The notes under the pieces were generated by a model, which searched no databases, was not told where the DNA came from, and saw only the letters and a program-made list of their open reading frames with translations. This document shows, piece after piece, positions 16,344-24,905 of a stretch of 40,917 nucleotides of DNA. The DNA comes from Opitutia bacterium (GTDB lineage: Bacteria; Verrucomicrobiota; Verrucomicrobiia; Opitutales; Seribacteraceae). Location of the stretch: NCBI GenBank assembly GCA_002721705.1, contig PBLJ01000037.1:1-40917 (forward strand). Direction: 5' to 3'. Numbering within the stretch: the stretch's first letter is position 1; every line of letters begins with the position of its first letter. The translations under genes and the position numbers were made by a program.

Positions 16344-18533
16344 ATGGGGCTTGACTCGCCACTGGCCACGCCGGTGGCTCTCCTTATCTCCTTGGCTTTG
16401 TTTGCCGCGGTGCAGTTGCACGTCAAGAAGCTGCAGGGCAGAGTCGATCAAAAGACTGGCCGTCAGTTGACCATTCTCAGGATGATAGGGGTCTTGCTTT
16501 TCGCTCTCTTGCTGCTTCGACCCTATTGGAACGAGGAGACCTTGGCATCCGGTCAGTACCGCGTGGTCGCCTTGGCTGATTTGTCCGGCAGCATGCAGAC
16601 TAAAGACCAAAAGGGTGGTCCTGCTCGCATGGACGTCCTCCGCCAAGCCTTCGACGAAAAGAACGGTGATTCATGGCTGGCCAAAGTCAGGGAAGACTAC
16701 GGTCGAGTCGACTTGATGAGTTTCGACGAAGAGGTGGAAGCTTTCCGTCCCAGCAGTTGGAATCGGCCCAATGAAGGGCGCAAGACGGCTCTTGGCGATG
16801 CCTTGCGATCGACTCTTTCCTCTCATGGACCAGACAATCCATTGGGCGCCGTGGTCGCTTTTTCCGATGGGCGCAACAACCAAGGCATACGCCTCATGGA
16901 GGTGGCTCGGGAATACCTCGACAAAGGCATACCGATCAACGTTGTGGGGATTGGTGACACTCGTGAAGGCGGAGACTTGCAGATTCGTTTTCCCGATCGA
17001 AACGTGCGGGCGATTGCCAAGGAACCTTTTCAACTCAAGGCAGTCGTGCGGAACGAATACGACCAAAGCATCCAAGGGGATGCCGTCCTCTGGAAAGGAG
17101 ACGAACGCCTAGCCGCCGTGCCTTTCGAAGCTTCCGCTGGCGGTGAAGTGGAAGTGAACTTTCCTTCCATAACTTCGAAGGATCGTGAATCGGCCACTTA
17201 TCGAGTGACCGTCAGTTCGCCCGACAGTGACGTGGATCCATCGAACGATGCCGACTCCGCCTTGGTGGAGGTTTTGCCTCCTGCCGTTTCCAACGTACTC
17301 TTTCTCTCTAATCGAGCCACTTTGAATTACCGATTCATCAAGGCCGCCCTGACCAGTGACGAACGCTTTGCCTTTCATGCCTTGATCAGGACCGGGAAAG
17401 AACATTTTCACGTTTTCGAGCCCAAGTCGCCTCTCGAAGGAGAACGGAAAAGCGTGATGCCCTCGGAGTATCCCACGGATCCCGACTTTTGGATCAACTT
17501 CGAGACCATCGTGTTGGATTCCGCCGTACTCGATGACCTATCCGACGAACATTTGGCCGCCTTGCGGCGATTCGTCGATAAACGGGGTGGGGGGATGCTC
17601 ATCCTCGGTGATGCCCTCAAGGCCCGTGAGAAATTGGGAGGTGTGGCGCCTGTCCGTCAGGCGGAGGCGATTAATTCCAAGGACAACCGTCGTGTCGTGG
17701 TAATCGAGGAACCGGTCTTCGCTCCCGAAGACGAAGTGGAAAACATGAAAGTGTTTCTCCCCTCCCGGTTGCCCTCCTTGGTGGCTCGTTCATCGAATCC
17801 AGCGGCTCGCGCCGGCGTGATCACGCGAAGCGGCGACTTGCCGGCCCTCGTCTTTCAGGCTTATGGCTCGGGCAGGGTGGCTTATTGGGGCACCATGCAT
17901 GATTGGCGATGGCCCTTGGCGACCGATCGCGGCGGAAAGGATTTCCGCAAGTTCTGGTTGGCATTGACCGATTGGCTGTCCTCCGGCGGGGAAGAACGAG
18001 TGAGAACCGAGGTCGGAGACAAGGCAGCCTCCTTGTCGAAGCCCGTTGATTTGTCCGTCGACGTCTTGGGATCCGATTTCGAGCCGTCGCAAGATGCCCT
18101 CGTGGAAGCTGTTCTGCAAGGTCCCGACGGCAAGGAAGAGAAAATACATCTTTATCCTCAGGGCACCGAGCTAGGCAGGTACGTGGGGTCGTTTAGGCCA
18201 TCCGTCCAAGGCGAGTACAAGGTGAAATACTCCATCTTGATGCCGGACGACGAATCCCTTGAAAAAGAATCGTACTTCCAAGTCAGCGACACCAGCGAGG
18301 AAAGCGCCGACGTCGGCTTTGCGGAACGAGAGCTGGAGGCTCTGTGCAGGATGACCGGGGGCAACTATTACCACTACCGCGATTTGGACGACGCGGCGGA
18401 ACTCCAACTAGCGGCAGGCCTTCCCACGGAAACACTTCGGCATTTTCCCACCGATAGCTGGATTTTCTTCCTTGTTCTCTTTTTGGTTGCTGGAATAGAG
18501 TGGATTATACGTAGGCAAGCGGGCCTGCGATGA
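16344..18533 (+). CDS. Membrane VWA protein with GATase-like domain
   Basis: A 729-residue protein. Two N-terminal TM helices (about 9-27 and 41-60) precede a VWA domain with ALADLSGSMQTK at about residue 75 (D-x-S-x-S MIDAS). A beta-sandwich region follows (about 205-310), then a class-I glutamine-amidotransferase-like Rossmann region (FLSNRATLNYRF; RRFVDKRGGGMLILGDAL) with no obvious catalytic triad, so it is probably a non-enzymatic GATase-like fold. A TM helix (WIFFLVLFLVAGIEWII) ends the protein. It lies two bases after the DUF4175-like gene, with GGAAG about ten bases upstream of the ATG. Paired with the BatA-like protein it gives two membrane VWA proteins in the operon, as in the BatA/BatB arrangement. 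Confidence 0.87.
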   Translation: MGLDSPLATPVALLISLALFAAVQLHVKKLQGRVDQKTGRQLTILRMIGVLLFALLLLRPYWNEETLASGQYRVVALADLSGSMQTKDQKGGPARMDVLRQAFDEKNGDSWLAKVREDYGRVDLMSFDEEVEAFRPSSWNRPNEGRKTALGDALRSTLSSHGPDNPLGAVVAFSDGRNNQGIRLMEVAREYLDKGIPINVVGIGDTREGGDLQIRFPDRNVRAIAKEPFQLKAVVRNEYDQSIQGDAVLWKGDERLAAVPFEASAGGEVEVNFPSITSKDRESATYRVTVSSPDSDVDPSNDADSALVEVLPPAVSNVLFLSNRATLNYRFIKAALTSDERFAFHALIRTGKEHFHVFEPKSPLEGERKSVMPSEYPTDPDFWINFETIVLDSAVLDDLSDEHLAALRRFVDKRGGGMLILGDALKAREKLGGVAPVRQAEAINSKDNRRVVVIEEPVFAPEDEVENMKVFLPSRLPSLVARSSNPAARAGVITRSGDLPALVFQAYGSGRVAYWGTMHDWRWPLATDRGGKDFRKFWLALTDWLSSGGEERVRTEVGDKAASLSKPVDLSVDVLGSDFEPSQDALVEAVLQGPDGKEEKIHLYPQGTELGRYVGSFRPSVQGEYKVKYSILMPDDESLEKESYFQVSDTSEESADVGFAERELEALCRMTGGNYYHYRDLDDAAELQLAAGLPTETLRHFPTDSWIFFLVLFLVAGIEWIIRRQAGLR

Positions 18534-18545
18534 ACAGTTAAAGCA

Positions 18546-20114
18546 ATGCGACCGACCGTCCTCTTCCCTTGTCTTGCCTCCTTGGTATTGAGCGGGAACC
18601 TCCTTGCCCAGCAGCAAGTAGAGCCGGTCGCCCCTGAACGCGCCAGCCAAACGGAGACTATAGAGCGAGCCGGTCGAGACCTTCGTGATACCAAGGAAGA
18701 GGTTCGACTCGGCGCCGCCAAGTTGCTGGGGAAGTACAAGACTTTGCGCTCCATGACCTTGCTCGCGGGTTCACCTACCGGAGCGTCAGGAACCGCTTGG
18801 GGTTTAAATGACCCCAGCGTGCGCGTTCGCCGAGCTGTCGTGGTGTCCTTTTCCGAGTTCCTCATGTCCGGTATTTATGCGAACAATCGCTCGCTTTTAG
18901 AACGATTTCTCGAAAAACTCGCCGATCCCGACATTGAAGTGCGGCGTCAAGTATCCGAAATGCTTCCTGGTTTGGGTTCCGGTCTTTTCCGATCGAATTA
19001 CCAAGTTGTGGAAATCAATGGGCAAAGGGTTTTTCGTTCCACGCCTTACGCCTTGCCACCCAAATTGGCCACCATCGTTCAGCGAGCTTTCCAGGATGAA
19101 GATCCCATCGTTCGCCAGACCATGCTCAAGTATTTCTACGTCTTGCGGATTCCCTTGCCTCCACTCACCTTGGAGCGGTTGTTGGGAGATGAAGATCGAG
19201 GGGTGCGCATGGCCGCCTTGGATCGCGTGACCATGCTTCCTCCCCACGACGCAGTGTTTCGCAAACTGCGTGAAATGACCAAGCACGAGGATGTCGGGGT
19301 AAGGCAAAAGGTAGCATCGATCGCCCGTAGTTCCTCCCACAGGACCTCGCGTGACATCCTCAGGTCGTTGCGGGATGATGAAGATCCCTACGTCATGACT
19401 TTGGCCGTCACTTCCCTGGCTCGCCTCGGAGAACCGCAACCAGACGCCATGGTGGAAAAGGTGCGCGAATTTCTCATGGGAACGTCCAGTACCTCGAACC
19501 AAGTGGTGAGTTTGGTCTACGCCGTATCCGCCTTTGGATCTCATCAGTCGCAAATTATCTTTCGCGCCCTAACCGAGCACGATGCACCAAAAATCCGCCG
19601 CATAGCCTGGCAACGTTTCCTCGGGTACGACAATGGTTGGTCCAATCCCAAGCTATGGTTGCCTGCTTTGCAGGATCGTGACCGGAAAACTCGTGAAACC
19701 ATCACTTCGATCGTCGTTTCACGGGCCAGGACCTTTGATTCGAAGACAATGACCGCCTTGGTCGGGAATTCATACGTCGACGTACGTCGTTTCGCAGCCG
19801 ACTGTCTGGCTTTGGTCACGCCCAAGGTGGCGGATGAGTTTCGATTCGACCTCTTGATCGATGAAAAAACCGAGGTTCGAGCCGCTGCTCTCCGGTCCGT
19901 CGGCATACGCCGACCTTCTAACTGGTTGCTGATCTTGGAGCGTTCTCTGTTGGACGAGGAATCGATGATTCAGCGCGTTGCCTTGGAATACCTCCTCAAT
20001 GACCGAGCCCAAGGTATTCCCGCCTTGATCAAATTTTCTCGCAAGCATCCTCGCAATCCCATTACAGCGAGGATTCGCGTCGAGCTTGCCAGTCGCAACG
20101 TATTGATTCCATGA
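18546..20114 (+). CDS. Exported HEAT-repeat protein
   Basis: A 522-residue protein with a signal peptide (MRPTVLFPCLASLVLSGNLLAQ, cut after about residue 21), so it is periplasmic. The rest is alpha-solenoid. HEAT-type helices recur with the pattern L-x-D-x-D-x-x-V-R-x-x-[AV], e.g. LADPDIEVRRQVSEML, LNDPSVRVRRAVVVSF, FQDEDPIVRQTMLKYF, LGDEDRGVRMAALDRV, LRDDEDPYVMTLAVTSL. Such solenoids bind proteins. It starts 12 bases after the VWA/GATase-like gene and its stop overlaps the next start (ATGA at 20111-20114), placing it in the same operon. Likely a periplasmic partner of the VWA proteins; specific role unknown. Confidence 0.87.
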   Translation: MRPTVLFPCLASLVLSGNLLAQQQVEPVAPERASQTETIERAGRDLRDTKEEVRLGAAKLLGKYKTLRSMTLLAGSPTGASGTAWGLNDPSVRVRRAVVVSFSEFLMSGIYANNRSLLERFLEKLADPDIEVRRQVSEMLPGLGSGLFRSNYQVVEINGQRVFRSTPYALPPKLATIVQRAFQDEDPIVRQTMLKYFYVLRIPLPPLTLERLLGDEDRGVRMAALDRVTMLPPHDAVFRKLREMTKHEDVGVRQKVASIARSSSHRTSRDILRSLRDDEDPYVMTLAVTSLARLGEPQPDAMVEKVREFLMGTSSTSNQVVSLVYAVSAFGSHQSQIIFRALTEHDAPKIRRIAWQRFLGYDNGWSNPKLWLPALQDRDRKTRETITSIVVSRARTFDSKTMTALVGNSYVDVRRFAADCLALVTPKVADEFRFDLLIDEKTEVRAAALRSVGIRRPSNWLLILERSLLDEESMIQRVALEYLLNDRAQGIPALIKFSRKHPRNPITARIRVELASRNVLIP

Positions 20115-21103
20115 GGTCGGTTCTTTTCCTTTCAGCTCTTCTCCCAATCGCTCTTGGGCTCTCTCTCCACGCCCAGGAAAAAAGCCGTTCCCAAGACGCC
20201 GTGCGTGTGGTCCAATTGCTCAAGGACGATTCCGTCTACCGGCGTTATCCGGACGCTTTGCCCAGCTTGCTCAAGCACGTGAACGACAAAAGCACCGCTC
20301 ACTTCGATCCTGACCCTTTATTCATTTCAAGGTTGGACGACAAGGCCCTCTACGAGCACGCCATCCTGTATCTCAATTGCGATGACCAACCCACGCTTGA
20401 ATTCGACGAGGCCGAGGTCAAGGCCCTGCGAATTTTTCTCGAGCGCGGTGGCTTTCTTTATCTTGATGCAGGGATCAAGGCATCCTTTCTCGGCACGGAC
20501 TTGGGACACAGTTACGCAGCTTGGGAACCGAGACCCGAAATTGCCGCTCTCTTCAAGCAGGTTTTCCCGAGCAAGCCTCTCGTTCCCTTGCCTAGAGATC
20601 ACGACCTGTTTCGTTGTTTTTACAAAGGGCTCCCGGATTCAGGGGATTTGCAAATCGCATCGGAACAGAAAAAATTACCGGCGACCGTACTCCGTTTCGT
20701 GGAAGAGGAAAAATGGCCACAGGGCACCTATTCCTTCGTTGGCCTCCAGTTGAAAGGTCGCATCGCGGTCTTGGCGTCTCCCATTTGCGCAATGGGATGG
20801 GGCAAAGACGAGTTCGGCAATTGGTTGCCGCCGATATCCTTCCGCATCAGGGAAACCGCGGAAGGCTTGGACCGTAACCTGCAGGAGGCCGCATTTGAAG
20901 GCAGCACCTACGAAGTGACACGCGAGGATGGCCTCAAGGACATCGTCTACACGCAACTGGGGCGACGCCCCGTCTGGGTCAAGGAACCCAACGGCCGTTG
21001 GCGTATCTTCAAGTATTACACCGGTGAGGAAATCTCCAATTACGCCCACTCGTTTTACACCAGGCTTGGCACGAACGTTTTGCTATACGCCTTGATTCAA
21101 TGA
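20111..21103 (+). CDS. DUF4159 domain protein, exported
   Basis: A 330-residue protein with a signal peptide (MRSVLFLSALLPIALGLSLHAQ). The mature part matches DUF4159 as I remember it: an N-terminal VVQLLKDDSVYRRYPDALP region, then AILYLNCDDQPTLEFDEAEV and IFLERGGFLYLDAG, a Rossmann/GATase-like fold. Members of this family typically occur in MoxR-DUF58-BatA clusters of Planctomycetes and Verrucomicrobia, which supports the operon reading. It overlaps the HEAT gene and the next gene by ATGA junctions. No enzymatic residues can be pointed to; periplasmic and probably part of the complex. Confidence 0.87.
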   Translation: MRSVLFLSALLPIALGLSLHAQEKSRSQDAVRVVQLLKDDSVYRRYPDALPSLLKHVNDKSTAHFDPDPLFISRLDDKALYEHAILYLNCDDQPTLEFDEAEVKALRIFLERGGFLYLDAGIKASFLGTDLGHSYAAWEPRPEIAALFKQVFPSKPLVPLPRDHDLFRCFYKGLPDSGDLQIASEQKKLPATVLRFVEEEKWPQGTYSFVGLQLKGRIAVLASPICAMGWGKDEFGNWLPPISFRIRETAEGLDRNLQEAAFEGSTYEVTREDGLKDIVYTQLGRRPVWVKEPNGRWRIFKYYTGEEISNYAHSFYTRLGTNVLLYALIQ

Positions 21104-21483
21104 ATATTTCCCCACGAACGAAATGGATTTCCGTCGGGGCAGTCAGCCTGCTTTTCGTGTTTACCTTGGCCTTTTGCGGAGAGGAAGAGAATGAAGAAGA
21201 CCAAGACGTGAATGCTCCCGGCGCATCGGGAGGAGGGGATTCACCTGGCGTCAATCACGACAACCTTGAGTTTCGCAAGGATCAGTTGTGGTACCACGTT
21301 GACGAGAAAAGCCCTTTCACTGGATACGCATACACCTATTATCCGGATACCAATGACACTAAAATTAAATCGCGCACCGAAATCGTTGATGGCGTGGCGG
21401 AAGGTATCATCGACGAATGGAACCTCGACGGTACGAAAAAAGGCGGCGGATTCGCGGAAGATTACAAGAAGAACGACGAATAG
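21100..21483 (+). CDS. Small membrane-anchored YwqK/MORN-like protein
   Basis: A 127-residue protein. A hydrophobic segment (about residues 11-26) ends in LAFCGEEENEED. The Cys is in lipobox position but has Phe at -1, which is unusual, so it could be a lipoprotein, a cleaved protein or an N-terminally anchored one. An acidic Gly-rich linker follows, then one MORN_2/YwqK-type motif region (SPFTGYAYTYYPD, VDGVAEGIIDEWNLDGTKK). It is coupled to the DUF4159 gene by an ATGA overlap at 21100-21103. It resembles the lipoprotein at 78-509 in type but not closely in sequence. Confidence 0.75.
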   Translation: MNISPRTKWISVGAVSLLFVFTLAFCGEEENEEDQDVNAPGASGGGDSPGVNHDNLEFRKDQLWYHVDEKSPFTGYAYTYYPDTNDTKIKSRTEIVDGVAEGIIDEWNLDGTKKGGGFAEDYKKNDE

Positions 21484-21505
21484 GCGCCTAAGCATTGCCG
21501 TGAAG

Positions 21506-22270
21506 ATGAGACCACTATCCTTTCCCTTGCTCGCTGCTTTGTTTTCCTTGTGCTTCCAACAATTGCTTCGAGCGGACGAGGCGTCGCATCCCTTGCCGGC
21601 TGCGGAGCGCAAGGCCTTGCTCGAAGAATTTCAGCAACGGGAAAATTTACTCGACCTTCGCTTGAAAGAGGACCCGAAGAACGTTTCCTTGTATTCCGCC
21701 CGTGGCGACGCCCGGCTTTTCCTCGGTGAATTCGCAGGCGCCGTATCCGATTACGAGAAGATGATCGCCCTCGACCCGAAGCTCGACGTCTCTCACTGGC
21801 GCTTGGGAATCGCCTACTACTACGTGAAGAAATACGACAAGGCCGCCCATCAGTTTGAAATCTATCACGGCTACGACAACGTGGATCGCGAAAACGGCAT
21901 TTGGCGCTTCATGTCTCAAACCCGCGCTTCCGGTCCGAAGAAGGCTCGCCAAGGTTTACTCAAGTACGAGAAAACGGACCGCCCCCCCTATCCTTGGCTC
22001 TATTCTCTCTATGCCGGCAAGATGAAGCCCGAGCAGGTCTTGGCTGAAATCAAGAAAGCCGGCTTCGACCCCCGCTATGAGGTGCGGGTACGCTTTCACG
22101 CCGATCTTTACCTAGGCATTCATTACGAATTGGCCGGTAACCGCGAGAAAGCGATCGAGCATTTGCGACAAGCGACCGCCAATGCCTTTGGACGAGCTAC
22201 CGGAACCTACATGTGGCAAGTTGCCCGGGTGCACTACAACTTGTTGTCCGCCAAGAAATCTTCCCCATAA
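21506..22270 (+). CDS. Exported TPR protein, NlpI-like
   Basis: A protein of about 254 residues with a signal peptide (MRPLSFPLLAALFSLCFQQLLRA). At least two TPR units are visible: NVSLYSARGDARLFLGEFAGAV followed by SHWRLGIAYYYVKKYDKAA, and a C-terminal LGIHYELAGNREKAIEHL. The middle YPWLYSLYAGKM portion resembles the NlpI-like TPR proteins of PVC bacteria. The frame stays open upstream to 21212 but that part overlaps the YwqK-like gene; ATG at 21506 gives a proper signal peptide, and GTG at 21500 is the alternative. No strong Shine-Dalgarno. It sits 22 bases after the YwqK-like gene and is probably the last gene of the Bat-like operon. Periplasmic scaffold role inferred. Confidence 0.82.
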   Translation: MRPLSFPLLAALFSLCFQQLLRADEASHPLPAAERKALLEEFQQRENLLDLRLKEDPKNVSLYSARGDARLFLGEFAGAVSDYEKMIALDPKLDVSHWRLGIAYYYVKKYDKAAHQFEIYHGYDNVDRENGIWRFMSQTRASGPKKARQGLLKYEKTDRPPYPWLYSLYAGKMKPEQVLAEIKKAGFDPRYEVRVRFHADLYLGIHYELAGNREKAIEHLRQATANAFGRATGTYMWQVARVHYNLLSAKKSSP

Positions 22271-22324
22271 GCTTTTGCGGGAAGATCCCGATCATCGGCT
22301 TCGGCTTTAACCTCGGCTTGCCCT

Positions 22325-24751
22325 TTGTCAAACAAACGACATTTTAATTGGGTGCTTGGAATAGTTCGACGTTGCGTTTGGGTCTTGGTTGCATGGGCGA
22401 CCTTGGTCTTGTCCGCATGTGACCGTGACGAATCCACTTCCCCCAATGCTTCCCCAAGGCCGAAGCCAACCAAGCCCACGATTTCCGAGAGCAAGTCTCC
22501 TGAGACACCTGCAGGCCCCAGCCAAGTAAAGCCTGCCGAAATTGCCAAGAACGAGACCCTCCCCTCCGGCTATCCTCCCTTGCCGAAAAGCACTTACGTC
22601 GGAAGTCGCAGTTGCGCCGAGTGCCATGCGGACGAAACCCGGAAGTGGACCGGCTCTCATCACTTTCACGCCATGGAGCTGCCTTCACCCAGTACGGTGC
22701 GGGCGGACTTCAACGGATCCACCTTTGAATGGTATGGGGTCACCTCCCGGTTTTTCAAGAAGGACGACAAATACCTCGTGGAAACCGAAAACCAAGAAGG
22801 GGAAATGGAGGTTTTCGAGGTCAAGTACACCTTTGGTTGGGAGCCCTTGCAGCAATACCTCGTGCAGTTCCCCGATGGTCGCTTGCAGGCCTTGCCTACC
22901 TGTTGGGACGTGGAAAAGAAGAAGTGGTATCACCTTTATCCCGACGAACACATCAAGCCGCATGATCCTCTCTTCTGGACCCGTTCCATGCAGAACTGGG
23001 ACCATATGTGCGCCGATTGCCACTCCACGGACCTGAAAAAACGCTTTGACCCTCAAACCAAGCGTTTTTCCACTACCTTCTTTGAAAGAAACGTGGCTTG
23101 TGAAGCTTGTCATGGGCCTGGTTCCACCCACGTCGAGCTGGCTCGACAGGGAAGCTCCTGGGAGAACGTCCCATTCCATGGCTTGGCCGACCTGAATTCC
23201 ACCAATCAGGCGCAGCTCGCGGCCTGCGCCAAATGCCATGCCCGACGCGGCATGGTCTACCCCGACCATCATGCCGGGGATGGTTTCCTCGATCATTTCT
23301 TACCCGAATTGGCTCAACCCTGGACACCTGGCGTGGCTCGCCCGACCTATCACGTCGATGGCCAAATCGACGACGAGGTCTACGTTTACGGGTCTTTCAT
23401 ACAGAGTAAAATGTATCACCAGGGAGTTCGTTGCACGGATTGTCATGACGCCCACACCACGCGTACCCTCGCTCCGGGCAACCTGCTCTGCGTGCGGTGC
23501 CATTCGCCCACCCCGGAAAAGCCCAAGGTCTATGATTCTCCCTCACACCATTTCCATCCAGTTGGTTCCAAGGGAGCCCAATGCGTAGAGTGCCATATGC
23601 CGCAAAAGACCTACATGGGAATCGATGCCCGCAGGGATCACAGCATACGTATTCCACGTCCCGATCACAGCGTCCGGTTTGGTACTCCCAACGCATGTAA
23701 CAAGTGCCACGACGACAAGGATGCCTCCTGGGCGGCCGACTGGGTGGCGAAATGGAAAGGTCCCCAGCGACCTCGCGACCTAAGGCATCCCGAGGCTTTT
23801 CACGCTTTCCGCTCCGGCGCTCCGACAGCCGAAAACCTGTTGCTGGGAACTTCTCGCGACACCGAGGCGCCCGCGTTTACCCGCGGCAGCGCCCTGCTTG
23901 CTCTACGAGCTTTCCCTTCCAACGTGAGCCTCGCTGAGGCTCGTCGCAACCTAAAGGATCCGGATCCCCTGGTTCGGACGGCGGCCGTCGCCAATTTCGA
24001 TGGAGCTCCGCCCTTCGATGCGAGAATTGATCTCGTTCCCATGCTGCTCGATCCCGTAAGAGCCGTGCGGACGGAAGCAGCCCGGGTGCTGGCTCGGTTG
24101 CCTAGGCAAGTGTTTGCCGAAAAAGAAAGGAAGGCATTCGACGCCGCCCTGGACGAACTCAAGGAGCGGTCCCTGTCCAACATGGATCGTCCCGAGGCTA
24201 ACTTTTCACTGGGTATTTTGGCTGAACAACAAGGAAACCCCGGGGAAGCGGAAACGCATTATCGAAATGCCATCAAGCGAGAGGACACCTTCGTTCCGGC
24301 TCGCATGAACTTGGCTACCCTGCTTAACACCCAGAGAAGAAACGGCGAAGCCGAGAAGCTCTTGCTCGAGGTGACCAAGTTAGAACCTTCATGGGCCCAA
24401 GTCCATTATTCGCTGGGCTTGCTGATCGCGGAGGACTCGAAACGACTGGAAGCGGCTGCCGCCGCCCTGCGAAAAGCCACCAGCCTGGACAAGAATTTCG
24501 TCCGGGCCTATTACAACCTGGGCTTGTGTTTGTGGAAACTGGATAAAAGAGACGATGCGGCGATTCCCTTTAAACAAGCCATGCGGCTCGAACCCGGTAA
24601 TCCCGAATACCCGCTTGTCATTGCTCAAATGTACGCCCAGGTGAAACGTTGGATAGATGCCCTGCCTTATGCGGAAGCCGGTGCGAGGCTGAGTCCAGAG
24701 GATCCCCAGGTCCAGAGATTTTTGCAATTCGTTCGGCAAAATGCCAAGTAA
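22325..24751 (+). CDS. Octaheme c-type cytochrome with HEAT-like and TPR regions
   Basis: A protein of about 808 residues. A signal segment ends in a lipobox (LVLSAC), so it is probably an outer-envelope lipoprotein. Eight CXXCH heme sites follow in order: CAECH, CADCH, CEACH, CAKCH, CTDCH, CVRCH, CVECH, CNKCH, in a cytochrome c554/NrfA-related layout (SRSCAECHADETRKW, ACEACHGPGSTH, QCVECHMPQK). A HEAT-like part (about 500-590) and then TPRs (about 620-800: NFSLGILAEQQGNPGEAETH, YYNLGLCLWKLDKRDDAA) complete it. This cytochrome-plus-TPR architecture is known from PVC bacteria and Deltaproteobacteria; the electron partner is unknown. The start is TTG at 22325 or GTG at 22352; neither has a clear Shine-Dalgarno and both leave the signal intact. 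Confidence 0.88.
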   Translation: MSNKRHFNWVLGIVRRCVWVLVAWATLVLSACDRDESTSPNASPRPKPTKPTISESKSPETPAGPSQVKPAEIAKNETLPSGYPPLPKSTYVGSRSCAECHADETRKWTGSHHFHAMELPSPSTVRADFNGSTFEWYGVTSRFFKKDDKYLVETENQEGEMEVFEVKYTFGWEPLQQYLVQFPDGRLQALPTCWDVEKKKWYHLYPDEHIKPHDPLFWTRSMQNWDHMCADCHSTDLKKRFDPQTKRFSTTFFERNVACEACHGPGSTHVELARQGSSWENVPFHGLADLNSTNQAQLAACAKCHARRGMVYPDHHAGDGFLDHFLPELAQPWTPGVARPTYHVDGQIDDEVYVYGSFIQSKMYHQGVRCTDCHDAHTTRTLAPGNLLCVRCHSPTPEKPKVYDSPSHHFHPVGSKGAQCVECHMPQKTYMGIDARRDHSIRIPRPDHSVRFGTPNACNKCHDDKDASWAADWVAKWKGPQRPRDLRHPEAFHAFRSGAPTAENLLLGTSRDTEAPAFTRGSALLALRAFPSNVSLAEARRNLKDPDPLVRTAAVANFDGAPPFDARIDLVPMLLDPVRAVRTEAARVLARLPRQVFAEKERKAFDAALDELKERSLSNMDRPEANFSLGILAEQQGNPGEAETHYRNAIKREDTFVPARMNLATLLNTQRRNGEAEKLLLEVTKLEPSWAQVHYSLGLLIAEDSKRLEAAAAALRKATSLDKNFVRAYYNLGLCLWKLDKRDDAAIPFKQAMRLEPGNPEYPLVIAQMYAQVKRWIDALPYAEAGARLSPEDPQVQRFLQFVRQNAK

Positions 24752-24782
24752 CTAGGCTGCTACTGCGCAGATTCACGATTCT

Positions 24783-24799
24783 TTGGCGATTGCCATGCA
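24783..24799 (+). promoter_or_regulatory. Candidate sigma-54-type -24/-12 element
   Basis: TTGGCGATTGCCATGCA has the invariant GG-N10-GC spacing of sigma-54 promoters (GG at 24785-24786, GC at 24797-24798), with good -24 (TTGGC) and -12 (TGCA) ends but a poor centre. It lies about 110 bases upstream of the ECF sigma gene. The same bases can also form a weak hairpin (24787-24803), so the match may be chance. Confidence 0.25.
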
Positions 24800-24905
24800 G
24801 TCGTGGGTGTGCGATTTTTTTAGCGAAGATCCTAATAAATCACCCCTGGGCGCGTCGTAAACTATGATGATAGCCAAATGGTAACCTTGATTTGGGATTT
24901 TCTAA

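Noticed and set aside
21212-21505. Upstream extension of the TPR gene frame
   Set aside because: It overlaps the YwqK-like gene, and the ATG at 21506 begins a normal signal peptide.
22278-22290. Small hairpin CGGGA-AGA-TCCCG after the TPR gene
   Set aside because: Only 5 bp with a 3-base loop and no following U-tract; not a credible terminator.
24880-24905. Autoregulatory ECF-type promoter (GGTAACC, 14 bases, TCTAA)
   Set aside because: It would place the transcript start at or after the start codon; no second copy of the motif was found to support it.
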